Assembly (NCBI RefSeq): GCF_037892425.1
Contig: NZ_JBBKTT010000001.1
Span: 2,604,001-2,668,000, forward strand
From: Lacibacter sp. H375
GTDB lineage: Bacteria > Bacteroidota > Bacteroidia > Chitinophagales > Chitinophagaceae
Direction: 5' to 3'
DNA: 64,000 nt
The position numbers and the translations under genes were made by a program. This document shows positions 42,678 through 51,892 of the stretch, piece by piece (position 1 is the stretch's first letter; every line of letters starts with the position of its first letter). Under the pieces are notes generated by a model that ran no database searches, was not told the DNA's origin, and was given only the letters and a program-made list of their open reading frames with translations.

Positions 42678-45600
42678 ATGAGAAAAATTGCAACAGTCTT
42701 AGTCCTGCTGTTAAGTTGTGGGCTGACCTTTGCCCAACAAAGGACTGTAACCGGAAAAGTTACATCTGAAGACGGATCACCACTTGCTGGCGCTACCGTC
42801 TCTGCGAAGGGTGGAAATTCATCCACAACTACAGATGTGGCCGGACGCTTCAGTCTGGCTGTCGGTCCAAAAGTCAAAACTTTAATTTTCAGTTATGTAG
42901 GTTTAGCTACAACTGAAGTTGACATTGAAGGAGGGGAAGTGAATATCTCCTTAAAAAATCAAAGTGCCGAGATTAGTGAAGTAATTGTTACAGGTGTTGC
43001 CGGTGCAACATCTAGAAAAAAGATGACAGTTTCTGTAACTAAAGTAGGTGCAGAACAACTGCAAACTGTGCCCGCTTCTTCCGCAGCCAATGCTTTGGCA
43101 GGTAAAGTGGCCGGTTTAAAAACTTCTTCAGTGAACGGTAATCCTGGACAGGGTGCCGATTTGTTGTTAAGAGGTGACAATAACCTTGGAACCAGTTCGG
43201 CTCCACTCATTCTAGTTGATGGAGTAATCTTATCAGGTAGCCTTGCCGACATCAATATTGATGACGTTGAGTCAATCGAAGTGGTTAAAGGTGCCGCTGC
43301 AGCAGCTGCATATGGTTCAAGAGCCGGTAATGGTGTAATTTCTGTTATTACTAAAAGAGGTAAAGGGCTTGGGCTTAATAAACCAGCTATAACAGTGAGA
43401 AACGAAATAGGAATGCAAGACCTATCCCACTACCTGAAAACATCAGAGTCTCACTACTATAGGTTAGCAACTGATTGGCAAACAGCGCAGGGTAAATACA
43501 CTAAGTACGCAGGTGTTACCTATCCTGCTAATTACATTGGTGCCGGTTTCGACCCTGGAATCAGTGGTTCAAGAGGTATTGATCCTGATGGCTATATGGA
43601 TAATCCATTTGGTGTTTACCGTAACCCCCAAGCCGAGTTCTTCAGAACGGGTGTGAATATGGTAAACTTCATTTCAGTAGCAAACCGTACAGAAAAGAAC
43701 AACGTCTATCTTTCTTTTGAAAATAATAAGCAGGAAGGTGTTGTAAAACTGACTGATGGATACGAAAGACAGAACTTCAGATTTAATATCGATCAGAATA
43801 TTACTCCATGGCTACGTTTCAGTGCCTCAAACTTATTTATCAATAGGTCTTCAAGCACGGCTGGGGCGTCAAGTGGATTGTTTTACAATATTGCCCGTAT
43901 GGAAAAAGATGTTAATCTGAGTGCTCCAAATCCAGACGGACAGCCCTATTACCTGCGTATCAATAACTTTAATGCGGAAGTAACCAATCCTTTGTATCCA
44001 TTGTACAAGCAAAAAAACAGCTCTAAATCACGTAGATGGGTGGCTAATTATAACGTCAACATTCGATTTACACAATGGGCTGACCTGGATGTAATTCAAA
44101 CAATGGAGACTGATAACTTCAGATCTTCAAGTATTAACCCTCAGGATACTTGGACTAGATCAGGCGGTACGGCTGCAACCATGGGTATGTCTTATACACA
44201 GGGTAGTATGTCCCAATCTACCAGCGAATCCAGAGTCAACAATACGCAAATCAATCTTAACCTCAACCATAAATTCGGTGATTTCTCTACCAGAGGTAAA
44301 TTGTCTTATCTCTACGAAAACAGAAATTACGAGAGCAATTTCATTAGTGCTTCTCAATTCAGAATCTCTGGTATTGAAAACTTTGAAAATTTTTCAAGCA
44401 TCAATGACGCATCTTCTTACGTAGAAAGCGAAAAGGCGCAAAACTATTTTGCAATCTTAGGCTTGGATTGGAAAGACAAGATCCTTTTTGATGGTATGTT
44501 CCGTTATGATGGTTCTTCTTTGTTTGGCCCTGATGCTCGTTGGAACCCTTATTACAGGGCATCTGCTGGTTATCGAATTTCTGAAGATTTCAAAATCAAA
44601 GGAATTGATGAATTAAAAATTAGAGCTGCATATGGTACAGCCGGTATCCGTCCTGGTTTTGATTGGCAGTATGAAGTTTATAATCTCTCAAACGGTAATG
44701 CCGTAGCAAGCCAAAAAGGGAACACATTCCTGAAACCTTCGACAACTGAAGAAAAGGAAATTGGCTTAAATGTTGATTTCTTAAAGAAATTCAGCTTAGA
44801 GGTTACTTATGCTGAGTCTGTAACAAGAGATCAGTTTTTGAATGTGCCATTGATTCCTTTTTTGAATGATGGTTTTAACAGCCAGTGGCAAAATGCCGGT
44901 ACAGTAAAATCTAACACGCTTGAATTGACATTTGGAGCGAATTGGATAAAGAAGAAAGACTTCTCATGGAAATCAACCGTTGTATTCTCAAGAGTGAAAC
45001 AAAGAATTACTGACTTGCCAATCGCTCCATATTTAGCGGGTGGTCAGGATTTCAATGGCGATCAGAATATCTTCTATGTTAAAGGAGGCGAAGTATATGG
45101 TGCAATCTACGGATACAGGATGGTACGTACATTAGAAGAAATGGCTACTCAGCTCCCTGCTGGTAAAACAATTTCTGACTACGTTATCAACAGTGAAGGA
45201 TATGTAATTCCGAAAGGAACTGAAGGAACAACTTCTGAATTGCCGATCAAGCGTTTGAATTCCGATGGTTCTTTATGGTATGGTAAAATTGGTAATGGTA
45301 ACCCTGATTTTGTGGCGGGTATTACTAATACATTAACCTACAAAGGTTTCCAGCTCTACATTTTGTTAGATTGGAAGCAAGGCGGTGATATTTACAATGG
45401 TAAAGAGCAACGTTTGGTGTTTAACTATATCAGCCAAAAACAGGATATGACCAATGTACCTGCCGGTCAGAAAAAAGCTGCTGCATACTGGGGTACAGGA
45501 ATGTATGATGCTAACAATGCCAATGCTTATTGGGTTGAAGACGGTACTTATTTAAAGGTTCGTGAAATTGCCTTAGGTTATTCAGTGCCTACAAAAGCAC

Positions 45601-45785
45601 TAAGTGGAATTTTCAATGGTTTTGTCAAGGGGATCAATGCGAAAGTGATTGGCCGTAACCTGTTAACCTTTACTAATTATTCAGGTTATGATCCTGAAGT
45701 AGGTACAATCAGATATCCGGTGGATGGCATTTATGCCAACCCGATTTACCGGAATATTGCATTCTCACTTCAGTTTAATTTTTAA
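42678..45785 (+). CDS. SusC/RagA-family TonB-linked outer-membrane protein
   Basis: 1035 residues. Signal peptide MRKIATVLVLLLSCGLTFAQ, a carboxypeptidase-like domain (TVTGKVTSEDGSPLAGATVSAKG...), the SusC linker ISEVIVTGVAGATSRKKMTVSVTKVG, plug with NPGQGADLLLRGDNNLGTSSAPLILVDGVILSG and IDDVESIEVVKGAAAAAAYGSRAGNGVISVITKRGK, and a long barrel ending YRNIAFSLQFNF. It pairs with the SusD protein 18 bp downstream to form a TonB-driven importer of oligosaccharides or peptides. No glycoside hydrolase, sulfatase, sigma or anti-sigma gene adjoins the pair, so the substrate is not indicated. Confidence 0.95.
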   Translation: MRKIATVLVLLLSCGLTFAQQRTVTGKVTSEDGSPLAGATVSAKGGNSSTTTDVAGRFSLAVGPKVKTLIFSYVGLATTEVDIEGGEVNISLKNQSAEISEVIVTGVAGATSRKKMTVSVTKVGAEQLQTVPASSAANALAGKVAGLKTSSVNGNPGQGADLLLRGDNNLGTSSAPLILVDGVILSGSLADINIDDVESIEVVKGAAAAAAYGSRAGNGVISVITKRGKGLGLNKPAITVRNEIGMQDLSHYLKTSESHYYRLATDWQTAQGKYTKYAGVTYPANYIGAGFDPGISGSRGIDPDGYMDNPFGVYRNPQAEFFRTGVNMVNFISVANRTEKNNVYLSFENNKQEGVVKLTDGYERQNFRFNIDQNITPWLRFSASNLFINRSSSTAGASSGLFYNIARMEKDVNLSAPNPDGQPYYLRINNFNAEVTNPLYPLYKQKNSSKSRRWVANYNVNIRFTQWADLDVIQTMETDNFRSSSINPQDTWTRSGGTAATMGMSYTQGSMSQSTSESRVNNTQINLNLNHKFGDFSTRGKLSYLYENRNYESNFISASQFRISGIENFENFSSINDASSYVESEKAQNYFAILGLDWKDKILFDGMFRYDGSSLFGPDARWNPYYRASAGYRISEDFKIKGIDELKIRAAYGTAGIRPGFDWQYEVYNLSNGNAVASQKGNTFLKPSTTEEKEIGLNVDFLKKFSLEVTYAESVTRDQFLNVPLIPFLNDGFNSQWQNAGTVKSNTLELTFGANWIKKKDFSWKSTVVFSRVKQRITDLPIAPYLAGGQDFNGDQNIFYVKGGEVYGAIYGYRMVRTLEEMATQLPAGKTISDYVINSEGYVIPKGTEGTTSELPIKRLNSDGSLWYGKIGNGNPDFVAGITNTLTYKGFQLYILLDWKQGGDIYNGKEQRLVFNYISQKQDMTNVPAGQKKAAAYWGTGMYDANNANAYWVEDGTYLKVREIALGYSVPTKALSGIFNGFVKGINAKVIGRNLLTFTNYSGYDPEVGTIRYPVDGIYANPIYRNIAFSLQFNF

Positions 45786-45803
45786 TACCATAAATGTTTT
45801 AAT

Positions 45804-47297
45804 ATGAAAAAGATTAACAGATACCTATTTTTTATAGCCTTACTGTCAGTTGGTCTGGCCGGCTGTAAAAAAGATTTGTTGGATGTTCCCAATGGAAATG
45901 ATCCTGACTTTTTGAAAGTATACGCAAAAGGTGAGGATGTCGAAAATGTTGCAGCAGGTCTTTTTAACACAGTGTTTCATGGTGAACATGATTTTACCGG
46001 TGTGCAAATGATGATGGCTGTAGCTGCAGACCACGCTACCTGTTCGTGGGGTAACGCAGGGATGAGAGATATGTCATGGGAGCCACGTAACAATGGTTGG
46101 AATAATTCACCCAGCTATGGTAATGGTCCGGTATTAAAGGCTACATATGATAAAATGTACTCAGCTATTTCAACTGCCAGTAAAGTAATAAAGGCAATTG
46201 ATAACGGAGTTGACATTGGTACTAACGGTGCAAATAATGCCAGGGCTATTGCTGCCGCACGATTTGTTCAGGGTTTGGCTTATGGTAATTTGGCTTTATT
46301 GTTCGATAAAGCACATGTTGTTGATGAAGCAACTTCTGTTGAAGGCGTTCTTGAAACTGCATTGACTTACAAACAGGTTGCAACTGCAGCACTAGGTTAT
46401 ATTGACAAGGCGATTACAGAAGCGAATTCAACTTTTACAATTCCTGCAAGCTGGTTTGGTACTCCTGCAGATATTTCAAGCGCAGATTTTAAAAAGATGT
46501 GTAATACAGCTGCTGCACGAATTCTTGCTTATCTTCCGAGGAATAAAACAGAACTAGCGGCTGTTGATTGGGCGAAAGTGAAGACTTATGCAGACAATGG
46601 TATTACTTCAGACTGGAAAATTGCTATGGATGGCACAAGCACATGGTATTTTGAGGCTGGTGATTACCTTACATATCCAGGCTGGGGCCGTACTGATATG
46701 TATGTTGTGAATTTGATGGATCCAACACAACCAAAGCATTGGGACGATTCACCAACTTTCCCTCATCCGCCGGCATCAACCAACCCGGTTGACCAACGTC
46801 TGAATACAGATTTTGAGTTTCTCGCATCAAATGATTTTCTTGCTGCAAGAGGTTACTACCATTTCTCTAACTACAGAAATAAGCGTTATGACGCTATTTA
46901 TGTAGCTGCGATTGGTGAGAAAGCTGAAGTAATGAAAGCTGAAAATGATCTTCTCAGAGCTGAAGCAAGGGCTTACACCAACGATTTAGCTGGTGCAGCA
47001 GCAATCATCAATGCAGGTAGCCGTGTTACAAGAGGTGGCATGGCTCCGGTAGCTCCTGTGCTTGCTGATATAGTAAAAGCTATTCACCACGAAAGACATG
47101 TAGAACTTTATACAACCGGTATGGGTATTCAGTTTTTCGAAATGCGCAAGTTGAACCTTTTACAAAAAGGTACTCCTCTGCATTTTCCTATTCCTGCAAA
47201 AATATTAGAGCTATTCCGCTTATCACCTCCATTCTATACGTTTGGAACTGAGGCTAAAGCTGATGGTATCGGGACATCAAATGCAGGTTGGAGATAA
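45804..47297 (+). CDS. SusD/RagB-family substrate-binding lipoprotein
   Basis: 497 residues, surface lipoprotein that caps the SusC barrel. Lipobox LSVGLAGC-KKDLLDVPNGND with the lipid-bearing Cys near residue 21. The helical TPR-like body shows YDKMYSAISTASKVIKAID, ARAIAAARFVQGLAYGNLALLFDKA and, near the C-terminus, NDLLRAEARAYTNDLAGAAAIINAG and AIHHERHVELYTTGMGIQFFEMRKLN, the hallmark SusD C-terminal motif. It is 18 bp after the SusC gene and followed by a strong terminator, so the two form a two-gene operon. Confidence 0.93.
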   Translation: MKKINRYLFFIALLSVGLAGCKKDLLDVPNGNDPDFLKVYAKGEDVENVAAGLFNTVFHGEHDFTGVQMMMAVAADHATCSWGNAGMRDMSWEPRNNGWNNSPSYGNGPVLKATYDKMYSAISTASKVIKAIDNGVDIGTNGANNARAIAAARFVQGLAYGNLALLFDKAHVVDEATSVEGVLETALTYKQVATAALGYIDKAITEANSTFTIPASWFGTPADISSADFKKMCNTAAARILAYLPRNKTELAAVDWAKVKTYADNGITSDWKIAMDGTSTWYFEAGDYLTYPGWGRTDMYVVNLMDPTQPKHWDDSPTFPHPPASTNPVDQRLNTDFEFLASNDFLAARGYYHFSNYRNKRYDAIYVAAIGEKAEVMKAENDLLRAEARAYTNDLAGAAAIINAGSRVTRGGMAPVAPVLADIVKAIHHERHVELYTTGMGIQFFEMRKLNLLQKGTPLHFPIPAKILELFRLSPPFYTFGTEAKADGIGTSNAGWR

Positions 47298-47329
47298 CAG
47301 AAATATTTAATCAGTTAATGAAATACACG

Positions 47330-47356
47330 GGCCACCTCAAAAGAGGTGGCCTTTTT
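47330..47356 (+). terminator. Terminator of the susC/susD-like operon
   Basis: GGCCACCTC (47330-47338) pairs with GAGGTGGCC (47343-47351) around AAAA, followed by five T. Confidence 0.95.
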
Positions 47357-47412
47357 CATTAATATTGCAGCTCAATCTGTTAATTTTAGCACTCTAATAT
47401 TCTTTATATATT

Positions 47413-48387
47413 ATGCCATCACTCGAAAACCGTCAGTTCATCGAAATCGAAAAGCCCATTAAGGACTTGGTTGATGAGCTAAAGGAATTACGCCATAAGG
47501 CAGAGAAAAATCCGAAGATCGACTATTCGGCAACTATTCAACAACTTGAGCAAAGCATCATTGATAAACGTAATGAAATTACCCAGCACCTTACGAGCTG
47601 GCAAAAAGTACAACTGAGCCGTCACCCCGACAGACCTTATACATTGAAGTACATCGATAAAATGTGTACCAATTTCGTAGAATTATATGGCGACAGAGGT
47701 GTGAAAGATGATAAAGCCATGGTTGGCGGTTTTGCACAACTGGACGGAGAAACGGTCATGGTCATTGGTCAACAAAAAGGGATCAATACAAAAATGCGTC
47801 AGCTGAGGAACTTTGGAATGGCCAACCCTGAGGGTTACCGCAAAGCATTACGTTTAATGAAGCTTGCGGAGAAATTCAATAAACCTGTTATTACATTGAT
47901 TGATACACCGGGTGCGTTTCCCGGTCTTGAGGCCGAAGAACGTGGACAAGGCGAAGCCATCGCCCGTAATATCTATGAAATGATCCGCTTGAAAGTGCCT
48001 GTTATCTGTGTAATCATTGGCGAGGGAGCGAGTGGCGGTGCATTAGGAATTGGTGTGGGCGATAAAGTATTAATGCTGGAAAATACATGGTACACGGTGA
48101 TCTCTCCTGAAAGTTGCAGTTCGATTTTATGGCGCAGCTGGGAAAAGAAGGAAGTTGCTGCAGAGCAATTGAAGCTTACGCCTGAGCATATGTACAAATT
48201 CGGTATTGTAGATGGTATTGTACCAGAACCTGCCGGTGGTGCTCATTGGGATTATGATGCTGCTGCACAAATGCTGAAAAAGGAGTTGATTCCAGTATTG
48301 CAACAATTAAAAACAATTGCTCCTGAAGATCGCATCAATCAACGGATTGAGCGTTACAGTAAGATGGGCTTTTGGGACGAGCTATAA
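47413..48387 (+). CDS. accA: Acetyl-CoA carboxylase carboxyltransferase subunit alpha
   Basis: Transfers the carboxyl group from biotin to acetyl-CoA, forming malonyl-CoA for fatty acid synthesis, with AccD (not in the window). 324 residues. The N-terminal [18 protein letters not shown] helix, [65 protein letters not shown], and [39 protein letters not shown] are all AccA signatures. It has its own leader after the susD terminator and lies 48 bp before dapA. Confidence 0.96.
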   Translation: MPSLENRQFIEIEKPIKDLVDELKELRHKAEKNPKIDYSATIQQLEQSIIDKRNEITQHLTSWQKVQLSRHPDRPYTLKYIDKMCTNFVELYGDRGVKDDKAMVGGFAQLDGETVMVIGQQKGINTKMRQLRNFGMANPEGYRKALRLMKLAEKFNKPVITLIDTPGAFPGLEAEERGQGEAIARNIYEMIRLKVPVICVIIGEGASGGALGIGVGDKVLMLENTWYTVISPESCSSILWRSWEKKEVAAEQLKLTPEHMYKFGIVDGIVPEPAGGAHWDYDAAAQMLKKELIPVLQQLKTIAPEDRINQRIERYSKMGFWDEL

Positions 48388-48435
48388 CAAAACATTGCAC
48401 TTAAACACAACTATTAATATTTCTTCTAATCAACT

Positions 48436-49323
48436 ATGAGCTTTAGAGATCAACTGCGTGGAACCGGTGTGGCATTGGTTACTCCATTTAAAGACAACAT
48501 GGAGATCGATTATCCAGCCCTAGAACGTGTTATTGATTTTGTGATCGATAACGGAGTAGAATATGTTATTACTCTCGGAACAACAGGTGAAACACCAACC
48601 CTGAGTAAGGACGAAAAGATTGAACTGATTCTTTTTACCTATGAAAAGGTGGCCGATCGTGTTCCTGTTGTAGTGGGCATTGGCGGTAACAATACTTTGT
48701 CGTTGATCAAAGATCTTGAAACATTCCCTTTACAAAAAGCGGCAGCTGTTTTGAGTGCGAGCCCATATTACAATAAGCCTTCACAGGAAGGTATTTATCA
48801 ACATTACAAAGCATTGGCGGAAGTATCACCGAAGCCAATCATCCTATACAATGTACCTGGTCGTACTGGTAGAAACATGACCGCTGGAACAACGTTGCGA
48901 TTGGCACATGATTTCGAAAACATCATTGGTATTAAAGAAGCGAGTGGTGATATGGCCCAGTCGATGCAAATACTCAAAGACAAGCCAGCCGATTTCCTGG
49001 TGGTAAGTGGTGATGATAATTTAGCAATGCCTCAGATCGCTTGCGGAATGGATGGTGTTATTAGCGTTGCTGCCAACTGTTTGCCAAAACAATTCAGTGA
49101 AATGGTGAGACTTTCATTAAAAGGGAATTTCGCTGCTGCAAAATTGCTGAACGATCAGATGCTTGAAGCGTATGATCTTCTGTTTGCAGAAAATAATCCC
49201 GCCGGCGTTAAAGCATTCATGACTGAATTGAATTTGCTTGAAAACAAACTTCGATTACCTGTTGTTCCATTAAGTGAAGGTTTACACAAATCTGTAAAAA
49301 ACTACCTGCAACGTTTGGGATAA
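48436..49323 (+). CDS. dapA: 4-hydroxy-tetrahydrodipicolinate synthase
   Basis: Condenses pyruvate and aspartate semialdehyde at the start of the lysine/diaminopimelate branch. 295 residues with the DapA motif set: LGTTGETPTLSKDEK (48-61), ILYNVPGRTGRNM with Y138, and the Schiff-base lysine K167 in IIGIKEASGDM. SGDDNLAMPQIACGMDGVISVAAN follows. Aspartate semialdehyde is also the substrate of Hom at 5007, so the two enzymes compete for one pool. It follows accA and precedes a secreted esterase by 23 bp. Confidence 0.95.
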   Translation: MSFRDQLRGTGVALVTPFKDNMEIDYPALERVIDFVIDNGVEYVITLGTTGETPTLSKDEKIELILFTYEKVADRVPVVVGIGGNNTLSLIKDLETFPLQKAAAVLSASPYYNKPSQEGIYQHYKALAEVSPKPIILYNVPGRTGRNMTAGTTLRLAHDFENIIGIKEASGDMAQSMQILKDKPADFLVVSGDDNLAMPQIACGMDGVISVAANCLPKQFSEMVRLSLKGNFAAAKLLNDQMLEAYDLLFAENNPAGVKAFMTELNLLENKLRLPVVPLSEGLHKSVKNYLQRLG

Positions 49324-49346
49324 GAAAACCTTCTTCTCATAACAAT

Positions 49347-50492
49347 ATGTACAACTATTGCTGGCGGTTTATTCTTTTATTGATAACAGTTTCCTGTTGC
49401 CACAGTTTATCCTTTGCGCAGTTCACGGTTAAGTTTGAGGTAATTAATCAGCCAATAGCTCATAACGCAGATACACTTTTTGTTGCAGGAAATTTTAATG
49501 GTTGGAATCCCGGACTACAATCTTTTAAGTTTTTTAAATCAGCCAATGGCAATTTAGTTTCTGAAGTCAAAGCAGTTGCAAAGGGCTTGCTTGAATACAA
49601 GATCACTAGAGGAAGCTGGTCAAAAGTAGAATGTGCAGCAAGTGGTACATCAATCGCTAACCGGGTTGCACAAATTAATTCCGATACAACATTACCAATT
49701 CAAATAGAGGGCTGGGCTGATGATATACCAGGCCGCCCACCTGTTTCAACCCGTACCAAGAATGTATTTGTAATGGATACGGCATTTTTCATTCCTCAAC
49801 TCAACAGGAAAAGAAGAGTGTGGGTTTATTTACCGGCAGATTATGCGTTCAACAAAAAGGAATATCCTGTTTTGTATATGCACGATGGTCAGAATCTTTT
49901 TGATGCACTCACTTCTTCGTTTGGAGAATGGGGGGTGGATGAAATGATGGATAGCGTAAGGCAAAGAAACCAAAGTATTATTGTTGGTATTGATCATGGC
50001 GATAGTAAACGGCTTACAGAATATAACCCTTACTCATCAAGGTTTGGAGATGGGGAAGGCGATGCCTATGTGGATTTTCTTGCACAAACTTTAAAGCCAT
50101 ATATCGATAAACGTTTTCGTACTAAACCTGGACCGGCAAATACTTCAATTGCCGGTAGTTCTATGGGAGGCCTCATCTCTTTTTATGCTGTGTTGAAATA
50201 TCCTGCCGTATTTGGAAGGGCAGGTGTTTTCTCACCCGCATTCTGGATTGCTCCGGACTTAATCACAAAAGTTGAAAAAACATCATCCATCAAGTCGCCT
50301 TTTTACTTTGTTTGTGGTGAGTTGGAAGGGGAGCAGATGACAAAAGACATGCAGCTTGTTTATCAGCAGGTGAAAAAGAAAGGATCAACTAAATCCATCT
50401 ACCGAGTTGTTGCAAATGGCCAACATAATGAACGTTTCTGGCAGAAAGAGTTACCTGCTTTTTACATGTGGCTAATTAATCAAACCAAGTAA
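49347..50492 (+). CDS. Secreted esterase with N-terminal carbohydrate-binding-like domain
   Basis: 381 residues. Signal peptide ends near SFAQ (residue 25). Residues 27-110 resemble a CBM48/early-set domain (DTLFVAGNFNGWNPGLQSFKF). The rest is an esterase-D-like alpha/beta hydrolase: VWVYLPADYAFNKKEYPVLYMHDGQNLFD, IIVGIDHG, nucleophile elbow IAGSSMGGLISFYAVLKYP, and terminal His in NGQHNERFWQKELPAF. Related proteins hydrolyse acyl or feruloyl esters or ferric-siderophore lactones; the CBM-like domain hints at a polysaccharide ester. Its 3' end overlaps the convergent rnz gene by 13 bp. Confidence 0.85.
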   Translation: MYNYCWRFILLLITVSCCHSLSFAQFTVKFEVINQPIAHNADTLFVAGNFNGWNPGLQSFKFFKSANGNLVSEVKAVAKGLLEYKITRGSWSKVECAASGTSIANRVAQINSDTTLPIQIEGWADDIPGRPPVSTRTKNVFVMDTAFFIPQLNRKRRVWVYLPADYAFNKKEYPVLYMHDGQNLFDALTSSFGEWGVDEMMDSVRQRNQSIIVGIDHGDSKRLTEYNPYSSRFGDGEGDAYVDFLAQTLKPYIDKRFRTKPGPANTSIAGSSMGGLISFYAVLKYPAVFGRAGVFSPAFWIAPDLITKVEKTSSIKSPFYFVCGELEGEQMTKDMQLVYQQVKKKGSTKSIYRVVANGQHNERFWQKELPAFYMWLINQTK

Positions 50493-51382
50493 GTAACACC
50501 TTCAGTTGCCAGTTCTGTATTTGGAAAAACCTCTCTTGCTTCTGTTCCAAATTGCTCAATTATCTCAAATTTCGCCGAGAAATGCCCGATCAATAATCTT
50601 CCCGCATTTGCTTTTAAGGCAATGGTAGCTGCCTGCTTACTGGTAGAATGAAAGCGTTCTGTTGCTTTTTCAGTTAAGGCAGCAGGGTAAGTACTTTCAT
50701 GATAGATGAGATCAGCATGTTTTACAATTGGCACGAGGGCTTCATCATAAATGGTATCAGCACAAAAAGCATAGCTTTTTGATTTTACGTTTTCATCGGT
50801 AAGTAATTCATTTTTGATCATTCCTCCGTCGCCGGTAACAAAATCTTCACCTGCCTGCAGACTGCCGAAAGCAGAAGTAGGAATGTTATAGAAAGAAGTT
50901 TTCTCAATATTTATCTTTCTTGGTTGTCGTTTTTCTCGTACGATAAAGCCCCAGCACTCAATGCGGTGTTGAGTAGGGAAACATTCCACGGTGTAGCTTT
51001 TAGAATCAAGCAATAAGCCAGCTTTATCAATTGGATGAAAGGTGAATGAGAATGGTAATGATGTATTTGAAATGCGGAACTGCAAGTTGATTACCTCAAT
51101 TAATGCTGCCGGTCCGTATACGTGCAATGGTTGAATACGGCCAAGCAAGGCAAAACTGTTGAGCAAACCAATTAAGCCGAAATAGTGATCGCCATGCAAA
51201 TGTGAAATAAAAATATGATTGATACGGCTACGTTTGATACGGTAGTTAAGGATCTGAATTTGACTTCCTTCACCACAATCGAACATTAACAGATCATCGG
51301 CAGTAGTAATAATTTGAGCGGTGGGGTGTCTGCCGAAAGCAGGTATAGCAGAGTTATTTCCAAGAATGGTTACAGCCAGCAT
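50480..51382 (-). CDS. rnz: Ribonuclease Z
   Basis: Zn-dependent endonuclease that trims tRNA 3' ends, needed where CCA is not encoded, as in the tRNA-like gene at 18807. 300 residues of the metallo-beta-lactamase fold: ITILGNNSAIPAFGRHPTAQ, FDCGEGSQIQ, HxHxDH motif SHLHGDHYFGLIGLL, FCADTIYDEALVPIVKHADLIYHESTY, and the C-terminal LLIGHFSAKF histidine. The length and the central exosite-like segment match short-form RNase Z. It lies 50 bp after the STAS gene in the same direction. Confidence 0.95.
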   Translation of the reverse strand: MLAVTILGNNSAIPAFGRHPTAQIITTADDLLMFDCGEGSQIQILNYRIKRSRINHIFISHLHGDHYFGLIGLLNSFALLGRIQPLHVYGPAALIEVINLQFRISNTSLPFSFTFHPIDKAGLLLDSKSYTVECFPTQHRIECWGFIVREKRQPRKINIEKTSFYNIPTSAFGSLQAGEDFVTGDGGMIKNELLTDENVKSKSYAFCADTIYDEALVPIVKHADLIYHESTYPAALTEKATERFHSTSKQAATIALKANAGRLLIGHFSAKFEIIEQFGTEAREVFPNTELATEGVTYLV

Positions 51383-51432
51383 GAAGGCAATTGGTTTAGT
51401 TGTTTGGTGAAGTTTTGTTTAAGGTAACACGT

Positions 51433-51807
51433 TTATTCATCTTCAAAAAGCTCACGTTCAATTTCTTCCATTTGAACAATGTCCCATGCTTCGCTTTCTG
51501 TTGGTGTATAATTCAGCAGATCAAGGATTTCAACTTTGTCGAGAAATTCTTCCAGCTCAGGTTTCATTTCACAAATAACAAAGGATAATTCCAAATCATA
51601 GAATTCCTGTTGACTATTTAAAATAATTTGAGCGACCTGTTCGTCCATATTTGTCACTTGGCTCAGGTTAAGGATTACGTTTTTGACTTCCTTTTCACGG
51701 CAGGTAAGCAACAATTGGCTGATTTCGGCTGTCATATTTTCCGAAAGTGTTGTTTCCATGGGTGTCAGTACATGAAATTTTTCCTTGGTATCAATTTTGA
51801 CATTCAT
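51433..51807 (-). CDS. STAS-domain protein without the phosphorylatable serine
   Basis: 124 residues: beta start KIDTKEKFHVLTPMETTLSENMTAEISQLLL, then KNVILNLSQVTNMDEQVAQIILNSQQEF, the STAS core. In SpoIIAA/RsbV antagonists the site reads D-S-S/T-G and the serine is phosphorylated by a switch kinase; here it reads DEQVA, so that control is absent. The last 30 residues form an acidic tail (QMEEIERELFEDE). No anti-sigma factor or kinase gene is near. It probably forms a unit with rnz downstream. It may act as a constitutive partner-binding domain; the partner is unknown. Confidence 0.8.
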   Translation of the reverse strand: MNVKIDTKEKFHVLTPMETTLSENMTAEISQLLLTCREKEVKNVILNLSQVTNMDEQVAQIILNSQQEFYDLELSFVICEMKPELEEFLDKVEILDLLNYTPTESEAWDIVQMEEIERELFEDE

Positions 51808-51892
51808 AGTTATTATTAACAGATAGTGTGTAACTTATAGTAAACTTCAGTCAAAATTATTCGTTATAATTGTAAAAACCGAATATCCATCT

